A stretch of 64,000 nucleotides of DNA, taken from Lachnospiraceae bacterium (GTDB lineage Bacteria > Bacillota > Clostridia > Lachnospirales > Lachnospiraceae). Location of the stretch: contig JAILNS010000025.1 in the NCBI GenBank assembly GCA_024691305.1, positions 1 to 64,000 of the forward strand. Direction: 5' to 3'. The first letter of the stretch is position 1. Every line of letters starts with the position of its first letter. Position numbers and translations under genes: made by a program. This document shows positions 7,376 through 16,206 of the stretch, piece by piece. The notes under the pieces were generated by a model. That model did no database searches. It worked only from the letters and a program-made list of their open reading frames with translations, and had not been told where the DNA came from.

Positions 7376-10300
7376 GTCCCAACCAATGGAGCGAAATCCT
7401 CTTTTATGAGTTTCTCGCACTGCATGAGAAGGTTACGTTCCTCGAGCTCGACAAGTTCTTCCGTATCGTAGCGGTAGTTAAACTCAGGTGTGCCTTTTGC
7501 GGAGAATGACAGACGCCCCTTTCCCGCAGCAAGTACGACGGGGATGTTCTCGACCCTGATCGGAGCATCGGTTCTCATGAGGACACGGATCCTGCCTGCG
7601 CCGCCTTTGATCTCATCGATCCCAAGCTTCTTGGCCGCAGCTTTAAGAAGAGCTATACGAAGAAGATTATCCGCACACTCAGGGACTGCGCCAAATCTGT
7701 CGATCAGTTCGTCCTGCATTTCCTTATACTCCGACTGATCGCTTATCGATGCTATGCGTTTGTATATATCGAGCTTTTGCATCTCATTCATGATGTAATC
7801 ATCGGGAATGTATGCATCTATATCAAGGTCTATCTGGGTTTCAAAATCCGGCGCTACTTCTTCGCCTTTTCTTACGCGGACCGCTTCTGCCAGAAGCTTG
7901 CAGTACATGTCATAACCGACGGACTGCATATGTCCGGACTGTCTGGAGCCAAGGAGATTCCCTGCGCCCCTGATCTCTAAGTCTTTCATCGCGATACGGT
8001 ATCCGCTGCCGAAATCCGTGAATTCACGGATGGCTTCGAGGCGCTTCTCCGCCACTTCCTTGAGCATCTTATCCCTGCGGTACATAAGGAATGCGTACGA
8101 AGTCCGATTGGACCTTCCGACACGGCCCCTTAACTGGTATAGCTGCGCAAGACCGAGTTTGTCGGAGTCGTGGACTATCATCGTATTAACGTTCGGGATA
8201 TCCATTCCGGTCTCGATGATCGTGGTGGAAACCAGCACATCGATATCCCCGTTTACGAAGTCATACATGATACGCTCAAGTTCCTGCTCATGCATCTGAC
8301 CGTGAGCAAACTCTACCCTCGCCTCGGGAACGAGCTTCTGAATAAAAGCAGTTACATCCGCGATGTTTGCAACCACGTTATAGACATAGTAAACCTGTCC
8401 CCCGCGCGATACTTCGCGGACGATGGCTTCCCTTACAAGTTCTTCATTATATTCACAGACAAAAGTCTGTATGGGTCTTCTTTCTTCCGGCGGTTCCTCT
8501 AAGATACTCATATCCCTGATACCGATGAGCGACATGTGCATGGTCCTCGGGATAGGGGTAGCGGTGAGCGTAAGTACATCAACGGTCTCTTTTAGTTTCT
8601 TGATCGTCTCTTTATGTGTGACTCCGAAGCGCTGTTCCTCATCAACGATAAGAAGCCCCAGATTTTTAAATCCCACATCTTTGGATAGAACGCGGTGTGT
8701 TCCGATGACTACATCCACGGTTCCGTTCTTTAACCCTGCGATCGTCTTTTTTTGCTCGGACGCAGTCTTAAAGCGGCTAAGCAGTTCGACCGTAACGGGG
8801 AAGTCCTTCATTCTGGATGCAAAAGTATTAAAGTGCTGCTGGGCAAGGATCGTTGTGGGAACCAGATATACCACCTGCTTGCCTTCCTGTATTGCTTTAA
8901 AAGCCGCACGGATCGCGATCTCTGTCTTACCGAATCCCACGTCTCCGCAGATAAGTCTGTCCATGATCTTGTCGGATTCCATGTCGGACTTGGTCTCTTC
9001 GATCGCACGTATCTGGTCTTCGGTCTCCTCGTAGGGGAACATTTCTTCAAATTCTTTTTGCCAGATCGTATCCGGTCCGTACTTAAATCCGTGCAGGCTC
9101 TGTCGTGCTGCATATAGCGCAACAAGGTCATCCGCCACCACGTCCACAGCTTCGCGGACCTTGGCCGTGGTCTTCGCCCATTCCTTGGTACCGAGTTTGT
9201 TAAGCTTGGGTGCTTTGGCTGTTCCGGATGCGTATTTTTGGATCACATCAAGGCCGGTCGCGGGAACATAGAGATTTCCTCCGTCGCGGTAGGCGATCTT
9301 GATATAGTCTTTTACGACATTATCCACGCTGACCTGCTCGATGCCCTTGTATACTCCGAGCCCGTGAGTCTCGTGAACGACGTAATCGCCGACTTTAAGT
9401 TCCGCAAAATCACGCACTGCCTTGGACGGATCGATATTGCTTTTTTTGCGCTTCCGTTTATGGTCCGCTCCGAAAATATCGCTCTCTGATATGACCGTAA
9501 AGTGCGCGGAAGGGTATTCGAACCCCTTCCTGATGTGACCATAGAAGCACTCGACTTCTCCGGGTGCAACAGGTCTCGACGCATCCTCTGTATATAATGC
9601 GGTCAGGCCCTCGCTTCTTAAGTCCTCCGCAAGGCGTCTCGCCCTGGTCCTTGATCCTGAGACCAAAAGAACACGGTATTTCTCCTTGCGGTATTTGTGC
9701 AGGTCCTTAACCAGCGCATCGAAACTGTTATTATATGAAGAAATGCTCTTAGAGTTAGCGTCATAAGCTTCGCCGGGTTTGACGAGCGGATTCGTGCATG
9801 TGATCGAAGCAAGCATCACTACGTCTCTGTCCGCAAGGTCGGCCGCAGTGACTTCGCTTCGGATGATCAGGTCTGCCTGCCCCGGAAGGATATACCCTTT
9901 TTCCAGGCGGTGTGCCATGCTCTGGATGAACTCCTCCTCGGTCGCATGCGCATGCTCTGCGCAGTGCACGGGTTCGTCCATGAAGACTATGCTTTTTTTC
10001 GCATCGAAAAAAGATAATATCGAAGCGGTTTCATTGTTCTTATAAAAATATCCGATATAGCTCTCAAGGTTTACGGCGTCTCTGCTCATGCCAAGTTCGA
10101 TGAGCTGTTCCTTAAGTTCTTCCGCACGCTTCCTGACCCGTGCGCCTTCTTCTGTCTTAAACTCGGAGCGAAGTGCCTCGGAATACTCTTTGGCCTCCTT
10201 AACTATAAGGTCAAGGCCGTCGTGCAGCTGCTTATCATCCAGTATGATCTCGGTCGCGGGATAGATCGAAACCTTATCGGTCTTGATGATCGAGCGCTGC

Positions 10301-10923
10301 GAGCCCACATCAAAACTCCTGATCGAATCGATATCATCGCCCCAGAGTTCTATTCTGAAAGGGTTGTCCTCCGTGATATCGTAAACATCAAGAATCCCTC
10401 CGTGCACGGAAAACTCACCCGGATTCTCAACCATGTCGCGTTTGGAATATCCGAGTTTAACGAGCTGTTTGCTTATCTGTTTTAAGTCAAGGGAATCTCT
10501 GACCGAAAGATGCACGACGTTGTCTCTTATGATGTCGGGGCTTACGCACGGCATCATGAGCGCACTCCAGGTCGTGATCATCGTGACGGGCCTGTTTTCG
10601 ATAAGACATCTTAAAACTTTGAGTCTCTGGCGCTCGATCTGATTGCCGGATACATCCGCCTCGTAAAAGATCATGTCTTTGGCCGGGAAGATGTATGTGT
10701 TTTTATCATAAAAAAGATAATCCTCATACATGTCCCGACAGCGCTGGTCAGAGTAAGTGATGATCAGCCTTGAGCGGTATCCTTCGCCGAATGCATAGAC
10801 CATGTTGAGCTTCTGGGATTCACTGCACCCCGTAACCGCAAGTGCCCCGGCGTGTCGCGCCAGGGTGGTCTGCATTTTATCATATTGTTCCATCTCCCTG
10901 ACGGGAGCAAGGAGAGCTCTCAT
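7372..10923 (-). CDS. mfd: Transcription-repair coupling factor Mfd
   Basis: 1183 residues from ATG 10923, which has CAGGAGTG seven bases upstream; the track's 11013 start lies back in the pth gene and has no ribosome site. Mfd removes RNA polymerase stalled at DNA lesions and recruits UvrABC. Visible regions in order: an N-terminal UvrB-like damage module, the polymerase-interacting CarD-like domain (KVGDYVVHETHGLGVYKG), the RecG-like translocase with Walker A (GDVGFGKTEIAI) and DEEQ box (VDEEQRFGV), helicase motif VI (LRGRVGR), and a C-terminal TRCF domain. Length is normal. It lies 84 bp downstream of pth and is probably co-transcribed with it. Confidence 0.97.
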   Translation of the reverse strand: MRALLAPVREMEQYDKMQTTLARHAGALAVTGCSESQKLNMVYAFGEGYRSRLIITYSDQRCRDMYEDYLFYDKNTYIFPAKDMIFYEADVSGNQIERQRLKVLRCLIENRPVTMITTWSALMMPCVSPDIIRDNVVHLSVRDSLDLKQISKQLVKLGYSKRDMVENPGEFSVHGGILDVYDITEDNPFRIELWGDDIDSIRSFDVGSQRSIIKTDKVSIYPATEIILDDKQLHDGLDLIVKEAKEYSEALRSEFKTEEGARVRKRAEELKEQLIELGMSRDAVNLESYIGYFYKNNETASILSFFDAKKSIVFMDEPVHCAEHAHATEEEFIQSMAHRLEKGYILPGQADLIIRSEVTAADLADRDVVMLASITCTNPLVKPGEAYDANSKSISSYNNSFDALVKDLHKYRKEKYRVLLVSGSRTRARRLAEDLRSEGLTALYTEDASRPVAPGEVECFYGHIRKGFEYPSAHFTVISESDIFGADHKRKRKKSNIDPSKAVRDFAELKVGDYVVHETHGLGVYKGIEQVSVDNVVKDYIKIAYRDGGNLYVPATGLDVIQKYASGTAKAPKLNKLGTKEWAKTTAKVREAVDVVADDLVALYAARQSLHGFKYGPDTIWQKEFEEMFPYEETEDQIRAIEETKSDMESDKIMDRLICGDVGFGKTEIAIRAAFKAIQEGKQVVYLVPTTILAQQHFNTFASRMKDFPVTVELLSRFKTASEQKKTIAGLKNGTVDVVIGTHRVLSKDVGFKNLGLLIVDEEQRFGVTHKETIKKLKETVDVLTLTATPIPRTMHMSLIGIRDMSILEEPPEERRPIQTFVCEYNEELVREAIVREVSRGGQVYYVYNVVANIADVTAFIQKLVPEARVEFAHGQMHEQELERIMYDFVNGDIDVLVSTTIIETGMDIPNVNTMIVHDSDKLGLAQLYQLRGRVGRSNRTSYAFLMYRRDKMLKEVAEKRLEAIREFTDFGSGYRIAMKDLEIRGAGNLLGSRQSGHMQSVGYDMYCKLLAEAVRVRKGEEVAPDFETQIDLDIDAYIPDDYIMNEMQKLDIYKRIASISDQSEYKEMQDELIDRFGAVPECADNLLRIALLKAAAKKLGIDEIKGGAGRIRVLMRTDAPIRVENIPVVLAAGKGRLSFSAKGTPEFNYRYDTEELVELEERNLLMQCEKLIKEDFAPLVGT

Positions 10924-10948
10924 ATATGCACTCCTGTAGTATATGTGC

Positions 10949-10997
10949 GCTGCGAGACGAAAGCAGCGAGAGCGTGCCGACAATATACCGGCTCGCC
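10949..10997. repeat. Dispersed intergenic palindromic repeat, copy 1
   Basis: The 30-bp core 10949-10978 (GCTGCGAGACGAAAGCAGCG, then AGAGCGTGCC) matches 48159-48188 at 27 of 30 positions. Both copies are followed about 15-20 bases later by GCTCGCC. The core contains the hairpin GCTGC/GCAGC. It lies in the short gap between pth and mfd. Confidence 0.6.
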
Positions 10998-11006
10998 CGA
11001 CTTGAT

Positions 11007-11570
11007 TTAACAATTATATTTGGAAATAGCCTTATCCACTCCTTCGGACATGATCGCCGTAACCGTATCGGCCGCACGCTCACGAATCTCCGCAAGAGTC
11101 CCCGCATCTTCTCCGGTCACGCGGCTTAACACATGATCTGCAAGATCGGTTCCTGCTTTTTTGTCTCCGACTCCGATCTTGATCCGGATGAACTCATCGT
11201 TTCCGAGTCTTGAAATTATGCTCTTTAGTCCGTTGTGCCCTCCGGCGGATCCACTTTTTCTGGTGCGCAGGCGTCCGACATCCATGGATACATCATCGGA
11301 TATCACGATCAGATCGCTGGTCGTATCCACCTTGTAATGATGACACAGAGGCTGTATGCAATCGCCGGAACTGTTCATATAAGTCTGGGGTTTTAAGAGT
11401 ATGACTTTTTGGCCGTCGATCGTCCCCTTACCGTATAAACCTTTGAACCTCCGATGGCGCAAAGATATACCGTAACGTTTGGCCAACACATCTATCGTGT
11501 CAAAACCGGCGTTATGTCTGGTGTGCGCATATTTGGTTCCGGGATTTCCGAGTCCTGCTATAACATACAT
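11007..11570 (-). CDS. pth: Peptidyl-tRNA hydrolase
   Basis: 187 residues, normal length. It frees tRNA from peptidyl-tRNAs that drop off the ribosome. Family signatures are clear: the N-terminal GLGNPGTKYAHTRHNAGF with the catalytic His, then LLKPQTYMNSSG, and GRLRTRKSGSAGGHNGLKSI. It lies upstream of mfd on the same strand, the common Firmicutes arrangement. Confidence 0.96.
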   Translation of the reverse strand: MYVIAGLGNPGTKYAHTRHNAGFDTIDVLAKRYGISLRHRRFKGLYGKGTIDGQKVILLKPQTYMNSSGDCIQPLCHHYKVDTTSDLIVISDDVSMDVGRLRTRKSGSAGGHNGLKSIISRLGNDEFIRIKIGVGDKKAGTDLADHVLSRVTGEDAGTLAEIRERAADTVTAIMSEGVDKAISKYNC

Positions 11571-11579
11571 AATAATCAG

Positions 11580-11616
11580 TAAAACCCCCGGGCACTTTAA
11601 GCACCCGGGGTTTTTG
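11580..11616 (-). terminator. Terminator after spoVG
   Basis: The GC-rich inverted repeat AAACCCCCGGGCAC / GCACCCGGGGTTTTT has short A/T runs on both sides and may work in both directions. On the minus strand it separates spoVG from pth. Confidence 0.7.
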
Positions 11617-11649
11617 TGTTGTGTTGATCTTCGAGTTAATGATTAAATC

Positions 11650-11913
11650 TTATTCCGCATCGGGAGTCTTGCTGTAAGCATCAAGTATGAGCTCCTGAAG
11701 ACGTGCCCTGGTTTCGGAATTGATCGGATGAGCTATATCACGATATTCACCGTTAGCACCCTTCTTGCTGGGCATGGCGATGAATAATCCTCTGTCGCCC
11801 TCGATGATCTTGATGTCATGTACAACAAGTTCATCGTCGATAGTGATAGATGCAACCGCACGCATCTTGCCCTCATTATCGATCTTTCTCACTCTCACAT
11901 CTGTAACTGTCAT
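11650..11913 (-). CDS. spoVG: Septation/RNA-binding regulator SpoVG
   Basis: 87 residues from ATG 11913, with GGAGAG upstream; the longer track start at 11955 has no support. The sequence [28 protein letters not shown] and [10 protein letters not shown] is the SpoVG signature. The protein is a small nucleic-acid-binding regulator with effects on septation and sporulation in Firmicutes. Its presence does not prove sporulation. The terminator that follows suggests its own transcript. Confidence 0.95.
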   Translation of the reverse strand: MTVTDVRVRKIDNEGKMRAVASITIDDELVVHDIKIIEGDRGLFIAMPSKKGANGEYRDIAHPINSETRARLQELILDAYSKTPDAE

Positions 11914-11979
11914 GGTCTTCTCTCCTGTTCCTGAATATGCCCAGCTACCGGGCATATCCGATTTTAAACACGGGAGACA

Positions 11980-13098
11980 TCAGATCACATATCGGTCATT
12001 CTGTTCAGTCACTATCTGTATGCCGCCTTCTCCTTTATAGTACGAGTTAGCGCGTATTGTACTGTGACTTTCGACGATGCAGTTTTCTATGTGAGTATTG
12101 TCACCAATATATACGTCATTCAGTACTATAGAATTCTTAATATAACAGTTACTTCCGATGTAAGCCTTTTTGAATACCACCGAATCTTCAACCACACTGT
12201 TTATGATACATCCACTTGATATCAGCGAGTTGTGAACTGCTGCCCCGACATTGTATTTTGCCGGCGGATGATCATCAACCTTGGAGTAGATATCAGGATA
12301 CTCCCTGAAGAAGTAGTTGCGGATCTCGGGACGAAGGAAGTCCATATTGGTTCTGAAATAATCATCAACAGATGAGATGTTACTCCAGTAATCCGTCATC
12401 TTATATCCGCAGATATGCTTCATATCCTTATATCTTACAAGTACATCATTTACGAAATCGTATCTGTCTTCTTCAATACATCTTTCGATCATCTCTATCA
12501 GAAGACGACGTCTCATAACATATATACCGCAAGATACAGTATTGGATTTGGCTACTACCGGCTTCTCCTCAAATTCTTCGATCCTGTCGTCTTTGCCTAT
12601 CTTGACGGTTCCGAATCTTTCAAGATTGAAGTCGTTGGGCATATCCTTACATACAACTGTTATATCAGCTTTCTTGTCGATATGATACTCGAGAAGTTTG
12701 TTATAGTCAAGTTTATATACGCAGTCTCCCGAAGATATTACAACATAGGGTTCGTGACTGTTTTTCAAAAATGACATATTCTGAGCTATCGCATCTGCTG
12801 TTCCTCTGTACCATGCATTGCTTTCAGCCGTTACGGAAGGGGTTATAACAAATAGTCCGCCCTGCTTACGACCGAAGTCCCACCACTTGGAACTGCTCAA
12901 GTGCTCATTTAAACTTCCTGCATTGTACTGAGTAAATACCGCTACCTTATTAATATGAGCGTTAGACATGTTGCTAAGAGCAAAGTCTATGCTTCGGTAG
13001 CTTCCCGCTACGGGGAGCGCACAAGCTGCGCGCTTAGTCGTTAATTCCTTGATGCGGTGATTGTTACCGCCTGCTAAGATTATTCCTACCGCTCTCAA
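11980..13098 (-). CDS. glgD: Glucose-1-phosphate adenylyltransferase, GlgD subunit
   Basis: 372 residues, starting at a TTG that overlaps the glgC stop (TTGA), with AGGTGA as ribosome site. It keeps the nucleotidyltransferase fold ([15 protein letters not shown]) and the C-terminal left-handed beta-helix of hexapeptide repeats ([20 protein letters not shown]). Compared with GlgC, the N-terminal loop is shortened and altered, as is typical of the GlgD branch, usually seen as a non-catalytic or modulatory partner in a GlgC/GlgD complex. The overlap with glgC implies stoichiometric production. It acts in cytoplasmic glycogen synthesis. Confidence 0.93.
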   Translation of the reverse strand: MRAVGIILAGGNNHRIKELTTKRAACALPVAGSYRSIDFALSNMSNAHINKVAVFTQYNAGSLNEHLSSSKWWDFGRKQGGLFVITPSVTAESNAWYRGTADAIAQNMSFLKNSHEPYVVISSGDCVYKLDYNKLLEYHIDKKADITVVCKDMPNDFNLERFGTVKIGKDDRIEEFEEKPVVAKSNTVSCGIYVMRRRLLIEMIERCIEEDRYDFVNDVLVRYKDMKHICGYKMTDYWSNISSVDDYFRTNMDFLRPEIRNYFFREYPDIYSKVDDHPPAKYNVGAAVHNSLISSGCIINSVVEDSVVFKKAYIGSNCYIKNSIVLNDVYIGDNTHIENCIVESHSTIRANSYYKGEGGIQIVTEQNDRYVI

Positions 13099-14369
13099 CG
13101 CTCATCACCTGCCTTAATCAAAGTCTTGCCGCTCGCAAGCGATCCGCCCGGATAATCCGATGCGTCCGTATTTCCGAATACGACAGAGTTTTTACCAATG
13201 CTCACACCCTGAGGGATAAATGTTCTTTCACCTATAGTTACCATTCCGTGGTTATAGATGTTAGGATCGGTCTCATTCTCAACTTCATCACCGATACCCA
13301 TCTTAACACCGTCGGATATAACGGTATTCTCGGCAACTATACCCTTGTAGATCTCACATCCGGTTCCTACGGTGGTGTTGTTCATTATAATGGAATCACG
13401 GATTATAGTATCTTTGCCAATCGTTACACCGCAACCGATAACGGAATTATATACTTTACCGAATATCTCACAGCCTTCGCCGATGATACTGCGCTCGGTA
13501 ACACTCTCACTAGAGAGGTACTGAGGAGGAAGGATCTCACTTCTTGTATAGATCTTCCAGTACTCTTCATAGAGGTTGAACTCGGGAACGATATCTATAA
13601 GTTCCATGTTGGCTTCCCAATAAGAACTTAATGTTCCAACATCCTTCCAATAGCCGTTGAACTCATATGCATAAAGCGGTGAGCCCTTCTGATGACAATA
13701 CGGGATCACATGCTTACCGAAGTCAAGAGCCGGCTGGCTGGCATTGGTCACGAGAGCTTCTTTAAGAGTTTTCCAGTTAAATATGTAGATACCCATACTA
13801 GCCAGATTACTTCTGGGATTAGCGGGCTTTTCTTCGAAATCCGTGATCCTTCCGTTACCGTCAGTGATCATGATACCGAAACGCTTGGCCTCTTCCATGG
13901 GTACGGGCATAACTGCGATCGTAACGTCTGCGTTGTTTTTCTTATGATAATCGAGCATAACCTCATAATCCATCTTATATATATGATCACCCGAAAGGAT
14001 CAATACATAATCCGGATTAAATGTCTCCATGAACTCAAGGTTCTGGTAGATAGCATTGGCCGTACCGGTATACCATTCACTGTTGGTGCTCTTCTCATAA
14101 GGAGGAAGAACCGTAACGCCACCGATGTTTCGGTCCAAGTCCCACGGAATACCGATACCAATATGCGTATTAAGTTTGAGCGGTCGATACTGCGTAAGCA
14201 CACCTACAGTGTCCACACCGGAATTGATACAGTTACTGAGCGGAAAGTCAATGATCCTGTACTTACTTCCGAAGGATACCGCAGGTTTAGCCATCTTGGA
14301 TGTAAGAACTCCAAGTCTGCTGCCCTGACCCCCGGCGAGCAGCATGGCGATCATTTCTTTTTTGATCAT
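13095..14369 (-). CDS. glgC: Glucose-1-phosphate adenylyltransferase, catalytic subunit GlgC
   Basis: 424 residues behind AGAGGTGA. It makes ADP-glucose from ATP and glucose-1-phosphate, the first committed step of glycogen synthesis. Visible signatures: [16 protein letters not shown] (nucleotide loop), [52 protein letters not shown], and a C-terminal hexapeptide beta-helix. It is the first gene of the glgC-glgD unit and is divergent from murC across a 202-bp intergenic region. Confidence 0.95.
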   Translation of the reverse strand: MIKKEMIAMLLAGGQGSRLGVLTSKMAKPAVSFGSKYRIIDFPLSNCINSGVDTVGVLTQYRPLKLNTHIGIGIPWDLDRNIGGVTVLPPYEKSTNSEWYTGTANAIYQNLEFMETFNPDYVLILSGDHIYKMDYEVMLDYHKKNNADVTIAVMPVPMEEAKRFGIMITDGNGRITDFEEKPANPRSNLASMGIYIFNWKTLKEALVTNASQPALDFGKHVIPYCHQKGSPLYAYEFNGYWKDVGTLSSYWEANMELIDIVPEFNLYEEYWKIYTRSEILPPQYLSSESVTERSIIGEGCEIFGKVYNSVIGCGVTIGKDTIIRDSIIMNNTTVGTGCEIYKGIVAENTVISDGVKMGIGDEVENETDPNIYNHGMVTIGERTFIPQGVSIGKNSVVFGNTDASDYPGGSLASGKTLIKAGDER

Positions 14370-14571
14370 ATCGTCACCTCTGGTTCCCTGTCCGTTATAT
14401 TAGATACCCCACATTCAAAATATTGTATTTATGCTAAATGATTTTGAATTGTAAACAAAAATTATTAATTTCACGGACATTTTATGTGTATTTTACACAA
14501 TTATAACACCTTGCCCATAAAATGTGAATGATTTTTGCTCTGTTTTGCACGTATTGTGCTAAATTATAACT

Positions 14572-15975
14572 ATGTGCGAATTTAATCTTAATGACCCAAA
14601 ACATGTATATTTCATAGGTATCGGCGGAATCAGCATGAGCGGACTTGCAGAGCTCCTTTTATCAAAGGGCTTTACGGTATCCGGATCGGATATGAAATGT
14701 TCCGAACTGACCACGCGTCTTGAGGAGAAAGGCGCAACCATTTACTATGATCAGTCCGTGAGTCATATCGGTGAAGATATCCAGATCGTCGTTTATACGG
14801 CTGCTGTCCGGGCAGGAAATGCCGATCTCGACTATGCCACCGCAAACGGGATACCGACTCTTTCAAGAGCCGAACTGCTTGGACTCGTTATGAAAACATA
14901 CGAGTGTCCAATCGCAATAAGCGGTACACACGGTAAGACCACCACCACATCCATGGTTTCCGAGATCTTACTTAAAGCAGGCACGGATCCCACACTATCA
15001 ATAGGCGGTATGCTTCCTTCAATAGGAGGAAACTTCCGGATCGGCGGTGGTAAGCACTTCGTAACGGAAGCCTGCGAATATACCAACAGTTTCCTGCATT
15101 TTTATCCGCTCATAGGGATCATCCTAAACATCGATGCGGACCACCTGGATTTTTTCAAGGACCTGAACGATATCAGAAATTCCTTCCGTGAATTTGCCAA
15201 GCTTATTCCCGAAGAAGGACTTCTTATTATAAATGGAGATATTCCAAACCTTCACAAATTCATCCTGGACTTAAAGTGCAGGATCATCACCGTAGGTCAT
15301 GACGAATCCAGTGATTACTATGCAAAAGACGTGGTGCTTGACGAAAACGCCCATGCAACCTACACCGTAATGAAGCACGGTGAAGGAGAAGGCCGCAGAT
15401 GTTCACTCGGAGTTCCGGGTATGCACAATGTATATAATTCTCTTGCAGCCATCGCACTTTCGGATTATCTGGGCATCGATGATAATATCGTGATAAGTGC
15501 CCTAAAGGAATTCGGCGGTTCCAAAAGACGATTTGAATATAAGGGCGACAGACTCACCGCTGACAAAACCGGTCATTTCCATATATATGATGACTACGCT
15601 CATCATCCGACAGAAATTAAGGCAACGATACAGACCGCACTCAAGGTTCCGCACAATGAACTCTGGGTCATCTTCCAGCCACATACATACACCCGTACCA
15701 AGGCTCTTATGACCGATTTTGCCGAGGCTCTTGCTCCTGCGGATCATGTGATCCTGACGGACATATATGCGGCTCGCGAAACCGATGATCTGGGCATCAG
15801 TTCAGCAACCCTGGTCAAGCACGTGCGAAGTCACGGAACGGAATGTCATCATATTTCAGATTTTGGAGCGATCGAAAAATTCGTTTCGCAAAATTGCACA
15901 AACGATGACATGTTGATAACAATGGGAGCGGGAGATGTCGTAAAAATCGGAGATGCTCTTATAAAAGATACATAA
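14572..15975 (+). CDS. murC: UDP-N-acetylmuramate--L-alanine ligase MurC
   Basis: 467 residues, family-normal length. It adds the first amino acid of the peptidoglycan stem peptide in the cytoplasm. Motifs: YFIGIGGISMSGLAELL (UDP-binding loop), SGTHGKTTTTSMVSE (ATP loop), HLDFFKDL and YDDYAHHPTEI. The start must be at or before 14572 because the glycine loop begins ten residues in. No ribosome binding site precedes that ATG. An extended -10 (TGcTAAATT, 14557-14565) lies so close that the transcript may begin at the start codon. A hairpin terminator built from TTATCCACA-like arms follows the stop. Confidence 0.95.
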   Translation: MCEFNLNDPKHVYFIGIGGISMSGLAELLLSKGFTVSGSDMKCSELTTRLEEKGATIYYDQSVSHIGEDIQIVVYTAAVRAGNADLDYATANGIPTLSRAELLGLVMKTYECPIAISGTHGKTTTTSMVSEILLKAGTDPTLSIGGMLPSIGGNFRIGGGKHFVTEACEYTNSFLHFYPLIGIILNIDADHLDFFKDLNDIRNSFREFAKLIPEEGLLIINGDIPNLHKFILDLKCRIITVGHDESSDYYAKDVVLDENAHATYTVMKHGEGEGRRCSLGVPGMHNVYNSLAAIALSDYLGIDDNIVISALKEFGGSKRRFEYKGDRLTADKTGHFHIYDDYAHHPTEIKATIQTALKVPHNELWVIFQPHTYTRTKALMTDFAEALAPADHVILTDIYAARETDDLGISSATLVKHVRSHGTECHHISDFGAIEKFVSQNCTNDDMLITMGAGDVVKIGDALIKDT

Positions 15976-16113
15976 TCCACATTATCCACATTCCGAAAGA
16001 GGGAGTTATCCCCAATCGGATGTGGATATTTTTTTGAGTAAAAAAGCATATTTACGGGGCTAAAAAAATCAGCTGAATGATTATCCACCGCTTCGGTAAT
16101 TTATTGTGGATAA
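15973..16113. promoter_or_regulatory. Cluster of six DnaA-box-like sites
   Basis: Against the DnaA box TTATCCACA, two sites are perfect (15982-15990 plus strand; 16105-16113 minus strand). Four have one mismatch (15973-15981 TAATCCACA, 16006-16014 TTATCCCCA, 16021-16029 minus, 16081-16089 TTATCCACC). They lie within 141 bp with AT-rich DNA between them (TTTTTTTGAGTAAAAAAGC). The cluster sits directly upstream of the dnaD-like and dnaI-like genes. Two of the sites double as arms of the murC terminator, so part of the pattern may be structural coincidence. Confidence 0.6.
15984..16035 (+). terminator. Intrinsic terminator of murC
   Basis: ATCCACATTCCG pairs with CGGATGTGGAT with one bulged T. 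An inner GGGA-GTTA-TCCC hairpin fills the loop and ATTTTTTTG follows. It lies about 10 bp after the murC stop codon. Confidence 0.7.
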
Positions 16114-16166
16114 ATCAATTTTTCGATTCGTTAGTTTTACCATTTTGGATATAGCGGCAGACATGT

Positions 16167-16172
16167 TATAAT
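16167..16172 (+). promoter_or_regulatory. -10 element of the dnaD-like gene
   Basis: A perfect TATAAT at 16167-16172, 34 bp before the start codon, with a weak -35 (TTTGGA, 16144-16149) at 17-bp spacing. It lies just downstream of the DnaA-box cluster, so DnaA binding could affect this promoter. Confidence 0.5.
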
Positions 16173-16206
16173 CACATCGCTAATCTAGGAAAATGGTGAA
16201 AAAATT

